64,000 nt of DNA. Origin: DASVCN01 sp040905665 (GTDB lineage Bacteria; Deinococcota; Deinococci; Deinococcales; Trueperaceae). This document shows positions 8,065-16,649 of this stretch, one piece after another (position 1 is the first letter of the stretch; every line of letters starts with the position of its first letter). The stretch is from the NCBI GenBank assembly GCA_040905665.1, contig JBBDRD010000036.1, forward strand, positions 26,703 to 90,702, written 5' to 3'. The notes below the pieces were generated by a model, which saw nothing but the letters and a program-made list of their open reading frames with translations, did not search any database and was not told where the DNA came from. The translations under genes and the position numbers were made by a program.

Positions 8065-8406
8065 ATGCCGGAACTAAAGCTTTCGGTCGAGGACAAGGAA
8101 ACCGCGCTGCTGGATTTGCTGGGCGGCTGGCTCGAGATGGTGGAGAGCTGTGTTGATGCAGGCAATCTGCCTCGCGAGGAGTTCGACCGTGAAATCTTTG
8201 GAGACATAGTTCCCGAGACCCATGAGGAGTGGCGGGAGCATTACACCGGCGACTATTTGGCCCGAGTCGACCAGCTCTACAACCGCGCAGCCAAGCAGGT
8301 GCTGGGCGACGAGGACGAAGCGCCCGTGCTCACGGCCGCGGAGTTCCTACGCGCGTACGTCCTGCCGTTGTTCGAGGAGCTCGAGGAGGAAACCGAGGGG
8401 AGCTAA
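8065..8406 (+). CDS. Small acidic hypothetical protein
   Basis: A 113-residue acidic protein (MPELKLSVEDKE...) that I cannot name. The ATG at 8065 is preceded by GAGGT at 8051-8055 with good spacing, and it follows the SCO gene by four bases, which supports co-expression and this start rather than any longer reading frame. The protein is predicted mostly helical and has no signal peptide, membrane segment or cysteine pair. Acidic clusters occur near GDEDEAP and at the C-terminus (ELEEETEGS). The helical segment WLEMVESCVDAGNLPREEFDREIFG is distinctive and could be searched. Its stop overlaps the convergent CRP-family gene by four bases. Confidence 0.7.
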   Translation: MPELKLSVEDKETALLDLLGGWLEMVESCVDAGNLPREEFDREIFGDIVPETHEEWREHYTGDYLARVDQLYNRAAKQVLGDEDEAPVLTAAEFLRAYVLPLFEELEEETEGS

Positions 8407-9059
8407 CTCAGCTCTACGGTGAAACGTTGGAGGCGACCCGGATCGAAGTGATAGCGGCCGCGGGTGCCTTCGACCAACCCGGCCTTCCTGATCTCGCCCA
8501 GAGCGGTGCTGGTAGTCTCTCGCGCCGCACCTGCCATGGCTGCCAAGTGATCGTGCGTAAGCGGCAGGGTGAGCCAAACCGAACCGTCGTTGCTGCAGTG
8601 TCCAAAGCGGCAGCCGAGGCGCAACAGAATGCGGGCGACACGCACTGCAACGGGCAATTCGGCATCTTCGAGCGCCTCGCGCATGTGGTCGAGCTTGGCG
8701 GCGGCCGCGGAAAGAAGCTCATCGCTGGAGCTCGCCATGAGGCTCACCAGCGGCACGGCGCTTATCAGCGCCTGGCTTAGCGTCTCGGCCGTCTCGCGGA
8801 AAGTCCCGTCTTGCGGCCCCACGGCTCCTATCAGATCCCCGGGACCGGCCAGGGTGAGGATACGCTCCTTGCCGGCCGGTCCGTCGATCACCAGCTTCAG
8901 AAGTCCTTCGTTTACCCGGTAAACCAATCCACCCGCGTCGCCGGCGCGGTACAGGGCTGCGCCCTTGCCGAGCTCCCGATGCGTCCACTCGAAGTCATGA
9001 ACCTCGGGTGGTGGAGTGAAACGGGAGGCACCGATGCTTCCGTCAACGGTTGGTGACAT
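8403..9059 (-). CDS. CRP/FNR family transcriptional regulator
   Basis: A 218-residue regulator. Residues ~20-115 form the cyclic-nucleotide-binding-like beta-roll (RELGKGAALYRAGDAGG, VYRVNEGLLKLV, LAGPGDLIGAVG), followed by a dimerisation helix and a C-terminal winged HTH (PLTHDHLAAMAGAARETTST, with recognition helix around ALGEIRKAGLV). The Crp-type phosphate-binding RxS motif is not present in the expected place, so cAMP binding is doubtful. There is no N-terminal Cys cluster of the FNR type. ATG start at 9059. It ends by overlapping the convergent small acidic gene. Targets are unknown. Confidence 0.88.
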   Translation of the reverse strand: MSPTVDGSIGASRFTPPPEVHDFEWTHRELGKGAALYRAGDAGGLVYRVNEGLLKLVIDGPAGKERILTLAGPGDLIGAVGPQDGTFRETAETLSQALISAVPLVSLMASSSDELLSAAAAKLDHMREALEDAELPVAVRVARILLRLGCRFGHCSNDGSVWLTLPLTHDHLAAMAGAARETTSTALGEIRKAGLVEGTRGRYHFDPGRLQRFTVELS

Positions 9060-9362
9060 GGGTCATTCTACCCGACCGGAAATCGCAACTCGGCGGCAGC
9101 TGAGCAATTGCCGTCTCAGAATTCTGTAAGAGCACTAATTCTACGGTGAGCCTTCGCCACGCAATGGCGGACTGTCTACTCCACTGGAGGTGGGGGTGCC
9201 GAATCGCGATTTCATTTCGAACTGCATGGGTCGGTGCATCCGGCACGGCGTTTCGTACGCAACGGTGCTTGCGCTTGCGGTAATTCACACGCCATTACGT
9301 CATTCATTGAATATGCTCTCTGTAGATCGCCGGGAAAGCCCGGCAAATTGGACGCGAAGAAG

Positions 9363-9392
9363 TCTGTTCCCTATTTGGGCGCTTGGAACAGA
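9363..9392. repeat. 8-bp inverted repeat, candidate operator
   Basis: TCTGTTCC (9363-9370) and GGAACAGA (9385-9392) are perfect reverse complements separated by 14 bases, about 100 bases before the S8 protease start. They could be an operator, perhaps for the divergent CRP-type regulator, though CRP half-sites are usually closer to TGTGA. Confidence 0.4.
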
Positions 9393-9464
9393 TGGAGCGA
9401 GTAGCGCAACCGGCCAAGACCGCGACTTTCGTCGCACTTACCGTGTGCAGCACCGACCCTACAA

Positions 9465-9481
9465 GCGCCCTGAAAGGGCGC
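9465..9481 (+). promoter_or_regulatory. Hairpin overlapping the Shine-Dalgarno of the S8 protease
   Basis: GCGCCCT (9465-9471) and AGGGCGC (9475-9481) form a perfect 7-bp stem with a three-base loop ending one base before the ATG at 9483. The AAGGG ribosome-binding sequence lies in the loop and 3' arm, so folding would hide it. This may limit translation. Confidence 0.4.
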
Positions 9482-9482
9482 G

Positions 9483-11204
9483 ATGTACGCGGTTCTTGCG
9501 GTAAGACCGAACCAGCTGAACAGATCTTCCGCAGTTCGTCGCGGAATCCTACTCGCCGCCCTCGTCCTGCTGCTTTCCTCATGTTCCACGCTGCAGGAGC
9601 GCCCCGCCTCGGACGGTACCGTTCACGGCGCAGTGCTTACCGAGAGCTACATGGCGACGCTGGGGTCTCAGGCGGACGGTTCCGAATACGGGGCGGCCCC
9701 GTCGTCGCTGTCCGCGGCCACGGCGCATGTCCTGCGCGCACCGGAAGCCCGCGACGCTTTCGTGCCAGGCCAGGTCCTTGTGCAGTACCGTGATCAGGCG
9801 GGCAGCGAAGGCCACTCCTCGCTATCGTCTACTGGCCCTGGCCGGCAAAGCCTGGGGCGGACGACTCTCTTCGAGGTCGGTACCGAGGAGGACGTACATG
9901 AGGCGCTCGACAGATTGTCCAAGGATTCCGCTGTTCTGCGGGCGTCCCCCAACTACTATCTGTACTCGACCGCGCTGCCCAACGATCCGTATCTCCCCCA
10001 GCAGTGGAGCCTGTCGGCTGCGGGAGTGCCGCTCGAGTACGGTGCTACGCACACGGAGGGGGAACCAGTCGTGGTTGCGGTCATCGACTCCGGCTTCGAC
10101 CTAGGGCACGAGGATCTCGCTTCGCGCTTCCTGCCCGGGTACGACTTCTGCGCCGATCAGGACTGCTCCTCCGCCGACGATGACCCTCGGCACGGCAATC
10201 CCGGAAACTGGCACGGAACCCATGTTGCCGGCGTCATCGCCGCTGTCGGGGGTAACGGATTGGGAGTTCGGGGCGTTGCCGACGGCGAGAGCGTACTGAT
10301 CCTGCCAGTCAAGATCTTCAACGACGATGGCGGAGGCGCCAATACCGACGTACTTATCAGGGCGCTCAGATGGGCGGCCGGGCTACCCGTCGAGAATGCG
10401 CCGATGAACGCTAATCCTGCCCGAGTCATCAATCTGAGCCTCGCCGGCGACTTCCCGAGCGAGATATTGCAAGAGGTACTCGATGAGGTGCGAGAGGCCG
10501 GAGCACTGGTCATCTCGGCGACGGGTAATGCCGGTATCGACCGGGTGATGTCCCCGGCTGCGGCGAATCAGGTCGTTGGCGTTGGCGCGACCAACCGCAG
10601 CTTCGAGCGTTCCTGTTTTTCCAATTATGGGGTGGGGCCAAACGGGCCCGGAGGCGTCGACATCGTAGCGCCGGGAGGTGAAGCGGACGGCTCAATCGTC
10701 GGATGCGGTATCGAACCAAACCGTGTGGAGGGGTTGATGAGCACGATTCCCGCGGATGACTACGGGAGTGCCGTGGGGACCTCGATGGCTGCGCCGATGG
10801 TCAGCGCCATAGCCGGCCTGATTCTGTCGCGCGACCCTCTGCTGAGCCCAGATGAACTCGAGGAGCAGCTGCTTGATTCCGCCTACTTCGACGCGCAGTT
10901 CATGAGTGAACCGATGTATGGAGCGGGAGTGCTTCGCGCCGACCGTGCCTTTGGACTCATGGGACCGGGCGACACCGTGACTGTCGAACTCTCTTCCCTA
11001 CATTCCGGTGAACCGCAACGCGCCTCCGTGACCCTCGGCCTAATCGAAAGCTTTTCCAGCTTCTCTTTTGCTGAAGTGCCGGCGGGCGATTATCAGCTGA
11101 GCGCTCAGGATCCGGAGACCGGGGCCGTATTCGACCGGCTTTCGGTAACGATCGCCGGGGGCGAAGATCATCAAGCCGATCTGGTGCTGCAAGCAGGCCA
11201 GTAG
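9483..11204 (+). CDS. Subtilisin-like serine protease (peptidase S8), lipoprotein
   Basis: A 573-residue secreted protease. The N-terminus has a hydrophobic core and a lipobox LSSC (Cys34), so it is probably lipid-anchored. Residues ~90-165 form an inhibitory prodomain (FVPGQVLVQYRDQAG). The catalytic triad is intact: Asp202 in VIDSGFD, His244 in WHGTHVAG, Ser434 in GTSMAAPM, with oxyanion Asn349 in SATGNAG. The segment ALPNDPYLPQQWSL before the catalytic domain is typical of thermitase/fervidolysin-like enzymes. After residue ~500 a beta-rich tail (EVPAGDYQLSAQDPETGAVF) resembles a carboxypeptidase-regulatory or prealbumin-like domain. It may process cell-surface or external proteins. A strong terminator follows at 11223. 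Confidence 0.93.
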   Translation: MYAVLAVRPNQLNRSSAVRRGILLAALVLLLSSCSTLQERPASDGTVHGAVLTESYMATLGSQADGSEYGAAPSSLSAATAHVLRAPEARDAFVPGQVLVQYRDQAGSEGHSSLSSTGPGRQSLGRTTLFEVGTEEDVHEALDRLSKDSAVLRASPNYYLYSTALPNDPYLPQQWSLSAAGVPLEYGATHTEGEPVVVAVIDSGFDLGHEDLASRFLPGYDFCADQDCSSADDDPRHGNPGNWHGTHVAGVIAAVGGNGLGVRGVADGESVLILPVKIFNDDGGGANTDVLIRALRWAAGLPVENAPMNANPARVINLSLAGDFPSEILQEVLDEVREAGALVISATGNAGIDRVMSPAAANQVVGVGATNRSFERSCFSNYGVGPNGPGGVDIVAPGGEADGSIVGCGIEPNRVEGLMSTIPADDYGSAVGTSMAAPMVSAIAGLILSRDPLLSPDELEEQLLDSAYFDAQFMSEPMYGAGVLRADRAFGLMGPGDTVTVELSSLHSGEPQRASVTLGLIESFSSFSFAEVPAGDYQLSAQDPETGAVFDRLSVTIAGGEDHQADLVLQAGQ

Positions 11205-11222
11205 GAAAGCTCAGTAGGAAAT

Positions 11223-11270
11223 GAGCGTGGAGGCCGGCATTGACTGGACCGGCCTCCACGCTCGATTTCT
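11223..11270. terminator. Bidirectional terminator with 15-bp perfect stem
   Basis: GAGCGTGGAGGCCGG (11223-11237) pairs without mismatch with CCGGCCTCCACGCTC (11249-11263) around an 11-base loop. Plus-strand transcripts run into GATTTCTAGTT; minus-strand transcripts run into ATTTCCT. It sits between the convergent protease and collagen-like genes and probably serves both. Confidence 0.85.
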
Positions 11271-11299
11271 AGTTACTTACCGTAAATCGGCCTAGTTCG

Positions 11300-12238
11300 C
11301 TACTGACCGGAGGCTTCCGCCACCTGTTGCGTCTCACCGCTCCGCATCGCCTGGAAGGCGTCGGGCTGCACGGGGAGGTGCGGGTTGAACAGCAGCGCCC
11401 CGTCGCCGATACCCTTGCCCACTACGACTACGTAGCCAACGGTGGGGACATCCTTGCTCAAGCGACCGTCACTTCCCAGGTAGTAGATGACTCCGGTCTC
11501 GATACCTGACAGGCCGGTGATGATGCTGCCCGTGAGGTAGAACTCGTCGTTGGTCTTGAAGACCAGCCCGACAAGGTCGTCGAAACGGTCGTCATGGTTC
11601 GCCAAGATCCAGGCGCCGGAAGGACCGAAGCGAAGGGTCCGGTTGTCGGCGCTTTGGGGACGGACCGTCGCGTCATCCAAATAGCTGGTACCGTCGGCGT
11701 CCTCTCCTGGGGGGCCTGCCGAGCCTTGCAGGCCACGAGACCCCTGGGGTCCTGCCGGCCCGGCCGGACCTGCCGCGCCTTGAAGGCCCGCTGAGCCGGA
11801 AATGCCGGCTGCTCCTGAAGGCCCGATTGGTCCGCGCTCGCCAACCTCGCCCGGTGCGCCATCCTTGCCGGGCGCACCGTCCTTGCCGTCTACGCCGCGT
11901 TCGCCCCTGTCACCCTCGTCACCCTTTTCGCCTTGGGTGCCTTGGGGTCCCGCGGGACCGGTGTCGCCTGTGTCACCCTTGTCGCCCTTTTCGCCTTCGA
12001 CTCCTTGGATGCCCTGGGGGCCTTGTTCTCCTTGGGGTCCCTGTTCTCCTTGTTCGCCGTCTTTGCCGTCCTCTCCGTCTTTGCCGTCTTCGCCTGCTGG
12101 ACCAGTTGCACCACCACAGGACTTCAATGGCGCCTCTCCGCAGGGCTTACCGCGAGCGTGACCATCGTCGGCTGTCGCAGTTCCTAGTACCAGGACAAGC
12201 GCCAGCATGGCCGTTATCAACATCGGGGGCCTTCTCAT
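11300..12238 (-). CDS. Secreted collagen-like protein with phage-tail-like C-terminal domain
   Basis: A 312-residue exported protein. A signal peptide (MRRPPMLITAMLALVLVLG, cleavage likely near TATA-DD) is followed by a short linker with two Cys (CGEAPLKSC), then 46 uninterrupted Gly-X-Y triplets (residues 43-180) rich in GED, GKD, GPQ and GPA, enough for a triple helix without hydroxyproline. Residues ~185-290 form a beta-rich domain (GVIYYLGSDGRLSKDVPTVG, YVVVVGKGIGDGALLFNP) resembling C-terminal modules of phage structural proteins, which may nucleate trimerisation. AAGAGGT precedes the ATG. It is likely displayed at the surface or secreted; function unknown. The repetitive coding sequence could vary in triplet number. 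Confidence 0.85.
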   Translation of the reverse strand: MRRPPMLITAMLALVLVLGTATADDGHARGKPCGEAPLKSCGGATGPAGEDGKDGEDGKDGEQGEQGPQGEQGPQGIQGVEGEKGDKGDTGDTGPAGPQGTQGEKGDEGDRGERGVDGKDGAPGKDGAPGEVGERGPIGPSGAAGISGSAGLQGAAGPAGPAGPQGSRGLQGSAGPPGEDADGTSYLDDATVRPQSADNRTLRFGPSGAWILANHDDRFDDLVGLVFKTNDEFYLTGSIITGLSGIETGVIYYLGSDGRLSKDVPTVGYVVVVGKGIGDGALLFNPHLPVQPDAFQAMRSGETQQVAEASGQ

Positions 12239-12541
12239 TAGCTTTTACCTCTTTCCATATATTTAGCGAGTGCCGGGAACCACGCACCGGGGCTTACCCT
12301 GATCGCTTTGATCACGGTCGCCAAGTGTCCAGATGTAGGTATTGCGAGATCGTTCCAACGATCGCTCCGAGTAAGAAGCGTACTTCGCGGTGCATCAAGC
12401 ATCCGTTAACACGATGCTGTCGCCCGCAATGCAGGGAACTTCACAGGCGACGCAGTACCGTGAAGCGTTGTGTTGAGATATAAACTACTTGGGAAAGCCG
12501 ATTCACGCTTCGATTAACGCTCTACTTAACAGAGGATTCAG
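12239..12541. other. Divergent promoter region of collagen-like and SARP-like genes
   Basis: A 303-base non-coding gap. On the minus side GAGGT lies eight bases before the collagen-like ATG. On the plus side AGAGG at 12531-12535 precedes the GTG at 12542, and TATAAA at 12479-12484 could be a -10 box with a poor -35. An inverted repeat CTTCAC (12439-12444)/GTGAAG (12460-12465) just upstream is a possible operator. No other gene is seen. Confidence 0.4.
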
Positions 12542-14404
12542 GTGCGTATGCCCCCACAGCTAGAGGTCCTCCCAGTGCGACGCTCGGTACAGCAGAATGA
12601 GGAGCAGTTACGCCTTCCGTTGTTCGGACCCGCGCGGCTCGAACATCGCGGCCAACCGGTCAAACTGCGGCGCAAGTCGTTGGCGATCCTCTACTATCTG
12701 GCGATCGAAGGCGCCACTCGGCGTCAAGTCCTTGCCGACCTGCTATGGGAGCACCCCGATTCGGCACAGAACCTCCGGGTAGAACTTTACGATCTAAAGA
12801 AGGCTCTGGCCCGGTTCGGCTTGCGCCCTTTCGACGGCAGCAAGGATCCGCTCACGTTGCCCGACACCGTGGGCCTGGACGCCGGCGACAGCAGCGGCGA
12901 ACCGCTCGAGGGGCTCGAAGGGCTCTCCCCGGCTTTTCAGGCTTGGCTGGAGGTGCAGAGGGCCAAGCGTGCCAGACGGGGTACCGAAACCTTCGTTCAC
13001 CGTGATCTTGTGCGGGAAACCGCGACCAAGATTCGGCTCCCCTTTGTTTTGATCCTATCGGGTCCGCCCGACTCGGGTCAATATCCCTTCGCAGTATCAC
13101 TCGCCGCTGCCCTGGGCCTCCCCATTACAGAACATATCGACGGTGGCAGGCCCGCCGTGCGTTTTCTCGCCCCATCGAACCGCTATGACGACTCGACAGC
13201 CGATAAGATATTGAAGGATCCCAGCAATCTATGGGTTCTTGAAAGACCCCTCTTTGGAGAGGACCCCAATTTCTTGCTGAGGCTCAGGAGCGACTTCCCG
13301 CCCGATAGGCTGTCGTATCTCGAACTCCCAGCCCTTGGCTGGAGCGAGTTGCGGGCGCAGCTGCAACCCCCGCTACTATTCGAGAGGGCGGCCGAGCTCT
13401 TCACTTTTACCGGCGGTCATCCGGGCTTCCTGCGTGAACTGCTCGCCGCCGGCGGATCGAAGGCGCCCGCCGAATCTCTGACCATGCCACAACGGATCAG
13501 GGCCGCTTACCAGCTAGAGGCACGCCGCCTCACCTCCGAAGCGCGATTCGCCTTGGAGCGAGCCTCGGTACACCCTGGGGCGCTATCCGAGGGACTACTT
13601 GCCACCCTTGAAATCGATTCGCACCTAATCGAGCTCGAGCGGCGCAATTGGCTTGGCTTTGATCAGGGTTGGCGTTTCAACGACAATGTCCCGCGCACGA
13701 TCATCTACTTATCGCTGCCGGAAGGTCAGGCTCGGCTTTATCATCAGCGCGCAGCGAGGCAGCTCGACCTCGAGGGGAACGTCGTCGCCGCGGCTTATCA
13801 CCGCTCCGCTGTGGAAGGTAAACCGGACTGGCGGCAGATCGCTGAACACACGGAGGATTGGGCGCAACGCCTCGCGGCCGAACGCGGCGGTACGGTTTTC
13901 GAGGATGATGTGCCGAGGGTCGACGCTACTTTGCTGGAGGAGTACCCGCTGCTTGAGACCGATCTTTTCGGTAAGCAAGTCGAGGTCAACTCCGGCGAGG
14001 TATTGATCTCGCGGCAACCGTTCGAGGTGGCAGCTACCGGTGTAGAGCTATCGCTCATGCCCGGGCCGGGCGTACTTCACCTGCGCGGGAAGGCACACGT
14101 GACTAGCAGCCTCGAGGTGGGTATTTCGGGCCGCGCCGTCCCGCTGCAGGCCGAGTTCCTGGGCGCCAACCCGCGCAGGGTGGTATTTGCTCCGGTTGGA
14201 GACCCTCAAACGCTGGCCGGCGGCAACTTGCTGGTTCCCTTAGCGGGCGAGATCGACTGCTACCTGCACTTCGACAACAGCCTCTTCCTGCGCCTCTCCA
14301 GCTTGGCGGAGGCGGGCGTCATCGAACTCACTCTTACGGCCTATCGAGTTGGGCCCCCAGGTCGGGGTGAGGCCGTCGAGGCTTACGACCTCACGAAGGA
14401 CTAG
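12542..14404 (+). CDS. SARP-like regulator with degenerate P-loop (STAND-like) region
   Basis: A 620-residue protein with an OmpR/SARP-type winged helix at ~25-115 (LFGPARLEHRGQPVKLRRKS, LYYLAIEGATRRQVLADLLW, NLRVELYDLKKAL), like AfsR/BTAD-family regulators. The ATPase region follows, with ILSGPPDSGQYPFAVSLAAA at residues ~171-190. The Walker A position reads GPPDSGQY instead of GxxGxGKT, so the Lys is missing and ATP hydrolysis is unlikely. No good Walker B is visible. Helical repeats (~330-450) and a unique beta-rich C-terminal domain (~480-620) replace the usual TPR array. GTG start at 12542 behind AGAGG. Its stop overlaps pyrC by four bases, convergently. DNA target unknown; the divergent collagen-like gene is a candidate. 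Confidence 0.7.
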   Translation: MRMPPQLEVLPVRRSVQQNEEQLRLPLFGPARLEHRGQPVKLRRKSLAILYYLAIEGATRRQVLADLLWEHPDSAQNLRVELYDLKKALARFGLRPFDGSKDPLTLPDTVGLDAGDSSGEPLEGLEGLSPAFQAWLEVQRAKRARRGTETFVHRDLVRETATKIRLPFVLILSGPPDSGQYPFAVSLAAALGLPITEHIDGGRPAVRFLAPSNRYDDSTADKILKDPSNLWVLERPLFGEDPNFLLRLRSDFPPDRLSYLELPALGWSELRAQLQPPLLFERAAELFTFTGGHPGFLRELLAAGGSKAPAESLTMPQRIRAAYQLEARRLTSEARFALERASVHPGALSEGLLATLEIDSHLIELERRNWLGFDQGWRFNDNVPRTIIYLSLPEGQARLYHQRAARQLDLEGNVVAAAYHRSAVEGKPDWRQIAEHTEDWAQRLAAERGGTVFEDDVPRVDATLLEEYPLLETDLFGKQVEVNSGEVLISRQPFEVAATGVELSLMPGPGVLHLRGKAHVTSSLEVGISGRAVPLQAEFLGANPRRVVFAPVGDPQTLAGGNLLVPLAGEIDCYLHFDNSLFLRLSSLAEAGVIELTLTAYRVGPPGRGEAVEAYDLTKD

Positions 14405-15666
14405 CGTCGGAACGTCGTTCGCCCGCCTATTAGCGTCATCTGGGGCCAGCCCCGCAATATTTTGCCGTCCCAGGGCGTGAACCGGGCTTTGGAGCGAAAC
14501 GTTTCGGGTGAAACGGGTTCCTCCCGGCCGAGTTCTATGACGGTGAGATCGGCCGGCTGACCGGGCTCGAGTGTCGGCGGGTTCCAGCCCATCACTCGCG
14601 CCGGTCCACCTTGTAGCCGTTCCAGCAACAGCGGAAGTTCAATCTCGCCACCGCCCACGAGTGTAGTGAAGAGCAGCGGAAAGGTCACCTCGAGGTTGGC
14701 GATGCCAAAGGGTGCTTCGAGCATGTCCCGCTCCTTCTCGGCGCGGGTGTGCGGCGCGTGATCCGTACCGATCGAGTCGATCAGGCCGGATGCCAGGGCC
14801 TCGCGAAGGGCACGAACATCGTCGGCCGTACGTAGGGGCGGAGCCACCTTGCAGATGGGATCGAAAGACTCGAGCGCTTCATCGGTGAGAGTGAGGTGGT
14901 GCGGTGTGACTTCGGCCGTGACCGGGGCACCCTGGTCCTTGAACTGCTCGATCACCTGCAGTGCGCGACGACTGGAGACGTGAGCGATGTGTACCCGGCA
15001 GCCGGTGAGCAGCGCCATCTCACAGTCGCGATGGACCATGACCGCCTCGGCCGCCACCGGATTTCCGGGCAGGCCGAGGCGCTGACTAACCACTCCTTCG
15101 TTCATTACCCCATCGCCTCGGAGTCCCGGATCTTCGGAGTGCGTCTGGATCACCAGCCCCAACTCGGCGGCGTACTCGCAGGCGCGCCGCATCAGGTGGC
15201 CATCGGTTACCGGGACGCCGTCATCGGTGATCATTACTGCGCCAGCCTCCTGCAGTGCGGCGAAGTCGGTGAGCCGCTTGCCGGCGAGTCCGTGGGAGAG
15301 CGCGGCCGCAGGGCGCAACCGGGCGAGGCCCAGTCGCTCTGCCTTCGTTACCAGTTGGGCGACCAGTCCGGGCTCGTCGATGGTGGGGGTCGTGTTGGCC
15401 ATCGAAACCACTGTGCCGAATCCTCCCGCCAGCGCTGCAGCCAGGCCGCTCTGCAAGTCCTCCTTGACTTCCTGCCCCGGCTCGCGCAGGTGGGCGTGCA
15501 GGTCGATGAAGGCCGGAGTCACCAGCGCACCGGCAGCGTCCAGCTCCTCGTCGACCTTCCCACCCAGGTCTACACCTTCGACGAGACCGTCGCGAATGTA
15601 GAGATCCTTTTTGCCGTGCTCTCCTCGGCCATCGACCAGCCTTGCGTTGCGAATCGCCGTGCGCAT
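14401..15666 (-). CDS. pyrC: Dihydroorotase (class I)
   Basis: A 421-residue enzyme that interconverts N-carbamoyl-aspartate and dihydroorotate in pyrimidine synthesis. The amidohydrolase motif FIDLHAHLREPG supplies His57 and His59. ITDDG (near 149) gives the class I bridging Asp, QTHSED (His176) and IAHVSS (His229) the further metal ligands, and GTDHAPHT (Asp302) the catalytic Asp. All key residues are present, so it should be active. The ATG overlaps the pyrB stop by one base (TGATG), so translation is coupled. It is the last gene of a pyrR-pyrB-pyrC operon and its stop overlaps the convergent SARP-like gene. Confidence 0.96.
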   Translation of the reverse strand: MRTAIRNARLVDGRGEHGKKDLYIRDGLVEGVDLGGKVDEELDAAGALVTPAFIDLHAHLREPGQEVKEDLQSGLAAALAGGFGTVVSMANTTPTIDEPGLVAQLVTKAERLGLARLRPAAALSHGLAGKRLTDFAALQEAGAVMITDDGVPVTDGHLMRRACEYAAELGLVIQTHSEDPGLRGDGVMNEGVVSQRLGLPGNPVAAEAVMVHRDCEMALLTGCRVHIAHVSSRRALQVIEQFKDQGAPVTAEVTPHHLTLTDEALESFDPICKVAPPLRTADDVRALREALASGLIDSIGTDHAPHTRAEKERDMLEAPFGIANLEVTFPLLFTTLVGGGEIELPLLLERLQGGPARVMGWNPPTLEPGQPADLTVIELGREEPVSPETFRSKARFTPWDGKILRGWPQMTLIGGRTTFRR

Positions 15667-16649
15667 CAGCGTTTTCCAACCAGTAGCGAGTAGAGTACCG
15701 CCATGCGTACCGGCACCCCATTCGCAACCTGCGCCTCGATCAGCGAACGTCGGCCGTCGGCGAGAGCCCCCTCGATCTCGAGGTCTCGGTTCATCGGTCC
15801 CGGATGCATGACTACTGCTCGGGGATGGGCGCCGGCCAGCGCTCGTTCGGTCACCTGGTAGCGGGCGGCGTACTCGGCCGCCGAAGGAAGAAGGCCCGCC
15901 TGCATCCGCTCATTCTGAAGCCTTAGAGCCATTACCGCGTGGGCGCCCTCCACGGCATCCTCTAGCCGGGTGCTAATCGTGACGCCTGGAAGTTGGCCAA
16001 GCTCCGGGGGAAGCAGTGTTGCGGGACCGCAGAGGGTGACGTTGGCGCCCATTTTGGTCCATAGCTCGGCGTTCGAGCGAGCCACTCGGGAGTGGGCTAT
16101 GTCGCCGACGATCGTCAGCTTCTTACCAGCGAATCCATCGAAGCCGGCGAAGGCCTTGCGAAAGGTATACGCGTCGAGTAGTGCCTGGGTGGGATGGGCG
16201 CGGCGACCGTCGCCTGCGTTTACCACCACGGCCTCGGTCCACCTGCTGAGCTGGTGTGGTACGCCCGCGGCGCCGTGGCGGACAACGTAGAGGTCGGCCT
16301 GCATTGCGTCGAGCGTGCGGAGCGTGTCCTTAAGGCTCTCGCCTTTGCTCATGCTAGAGCCACCGCTGGCGAAGGTCATCACGTCGGCGCTTTGCGCCCG
16401 GGCGGCGCGTTCGAAGGAGAGCCGGGTGCGGGTGGAGTTCTCGAAGAAGAGCAGGCCCACCGAGAAGCCCTGCAGTGCCGGTACCTTCTTGATGGTGCGG
16501 GTCAACACCTGGGCCATTACGTCCGCGGTGTCGAGGAGCCGCTCCAAATCCGGGACGGACCAATCCTGAAAGTCGAGCAGATGCTGCTTTGGACCGGCAG
16601 GGACGGTCGGCCGGGGCGGGAGGGAGAGGGCGGTGGAACCCGGGATCAC
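15666..16649 (-). CDS. pyrB: Aspartate carbamoyltransferase catalytic chain
   Basis: About 327 residues, transferring the carbamoyl group from carbamoyl phosphate to aspartate. The carbamoyl-phosphate motif FFENSTRTRLSFE lies at residues ~68-80, GGSSMSKGESLKDT gives the loop with the catalytic Lys, and HPTQALLD and HPGPMNRDLEI are classic. I place the start at the GTG 16649, which overlaps the pyrR stop in GTGA and has GGAGG seven bases upstream (16657-16661). A longer reading with about 79 more residues lies inside pyrR and is an artefact. No pyrI regulatory gene is adjacent, so allosteric control of the E. coli type is not indicated; control is by the upstream attenuator. Confidence 0.95.
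   Translation of the reverse strand: MIPGSTALSLPPRPTVPAGPKQHLLDFQDWSVPDLERLLDTADVMAQVLTRTIKKVPALQGFSVGLLFFENSTRTRLSFERAARAQSADVMTFASGGSSMSKGESLKDTLRTLDAMQADLYVVRHGAAGVPHQLSRWTEAVVVNAGDGRRAHPTQALLDAYTFRKAFAGFDGFAGKKLTIVGDIAHSRVARSNAELWTKMGANVTLCGPATLLPPELGQLPGVTISTRLEDAVEGAHAVMALRLQNERMQAGLLPSAAEYAARYQVTERALAGAHPRAVVMHPGPMNRDLEIEGALADGRRSLIEAQVANGVPVRMAVLYSLLVGKR

Larger units (their letters stand above)
9060..9482. other. Divergent intergenic region between CRP-type regulator and S8 protease
   Basis: I see no convincing gene in these 423 bases. An open frame beginning with a GTG near 9190-9196 sits behind a GGAGGTGGG tract, but its product does not read like a protein. The region holds an 8-bp inverted repeat at 9363-9392 and a tight hairpin touching the protease ribosome-binding site at 9465-9481, so promoter and post-transcriptional control signals for the protease are likely here. 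Confidence 0.4.

Noticed and set aside
9190..9504. Plus-strand frame behind a GGAGGTGGG tract
   Set aside because: The product (many Arg, His, Cys, Ser) is not protein-like, and it overlaps the start of the S8 protease with its lipobox.
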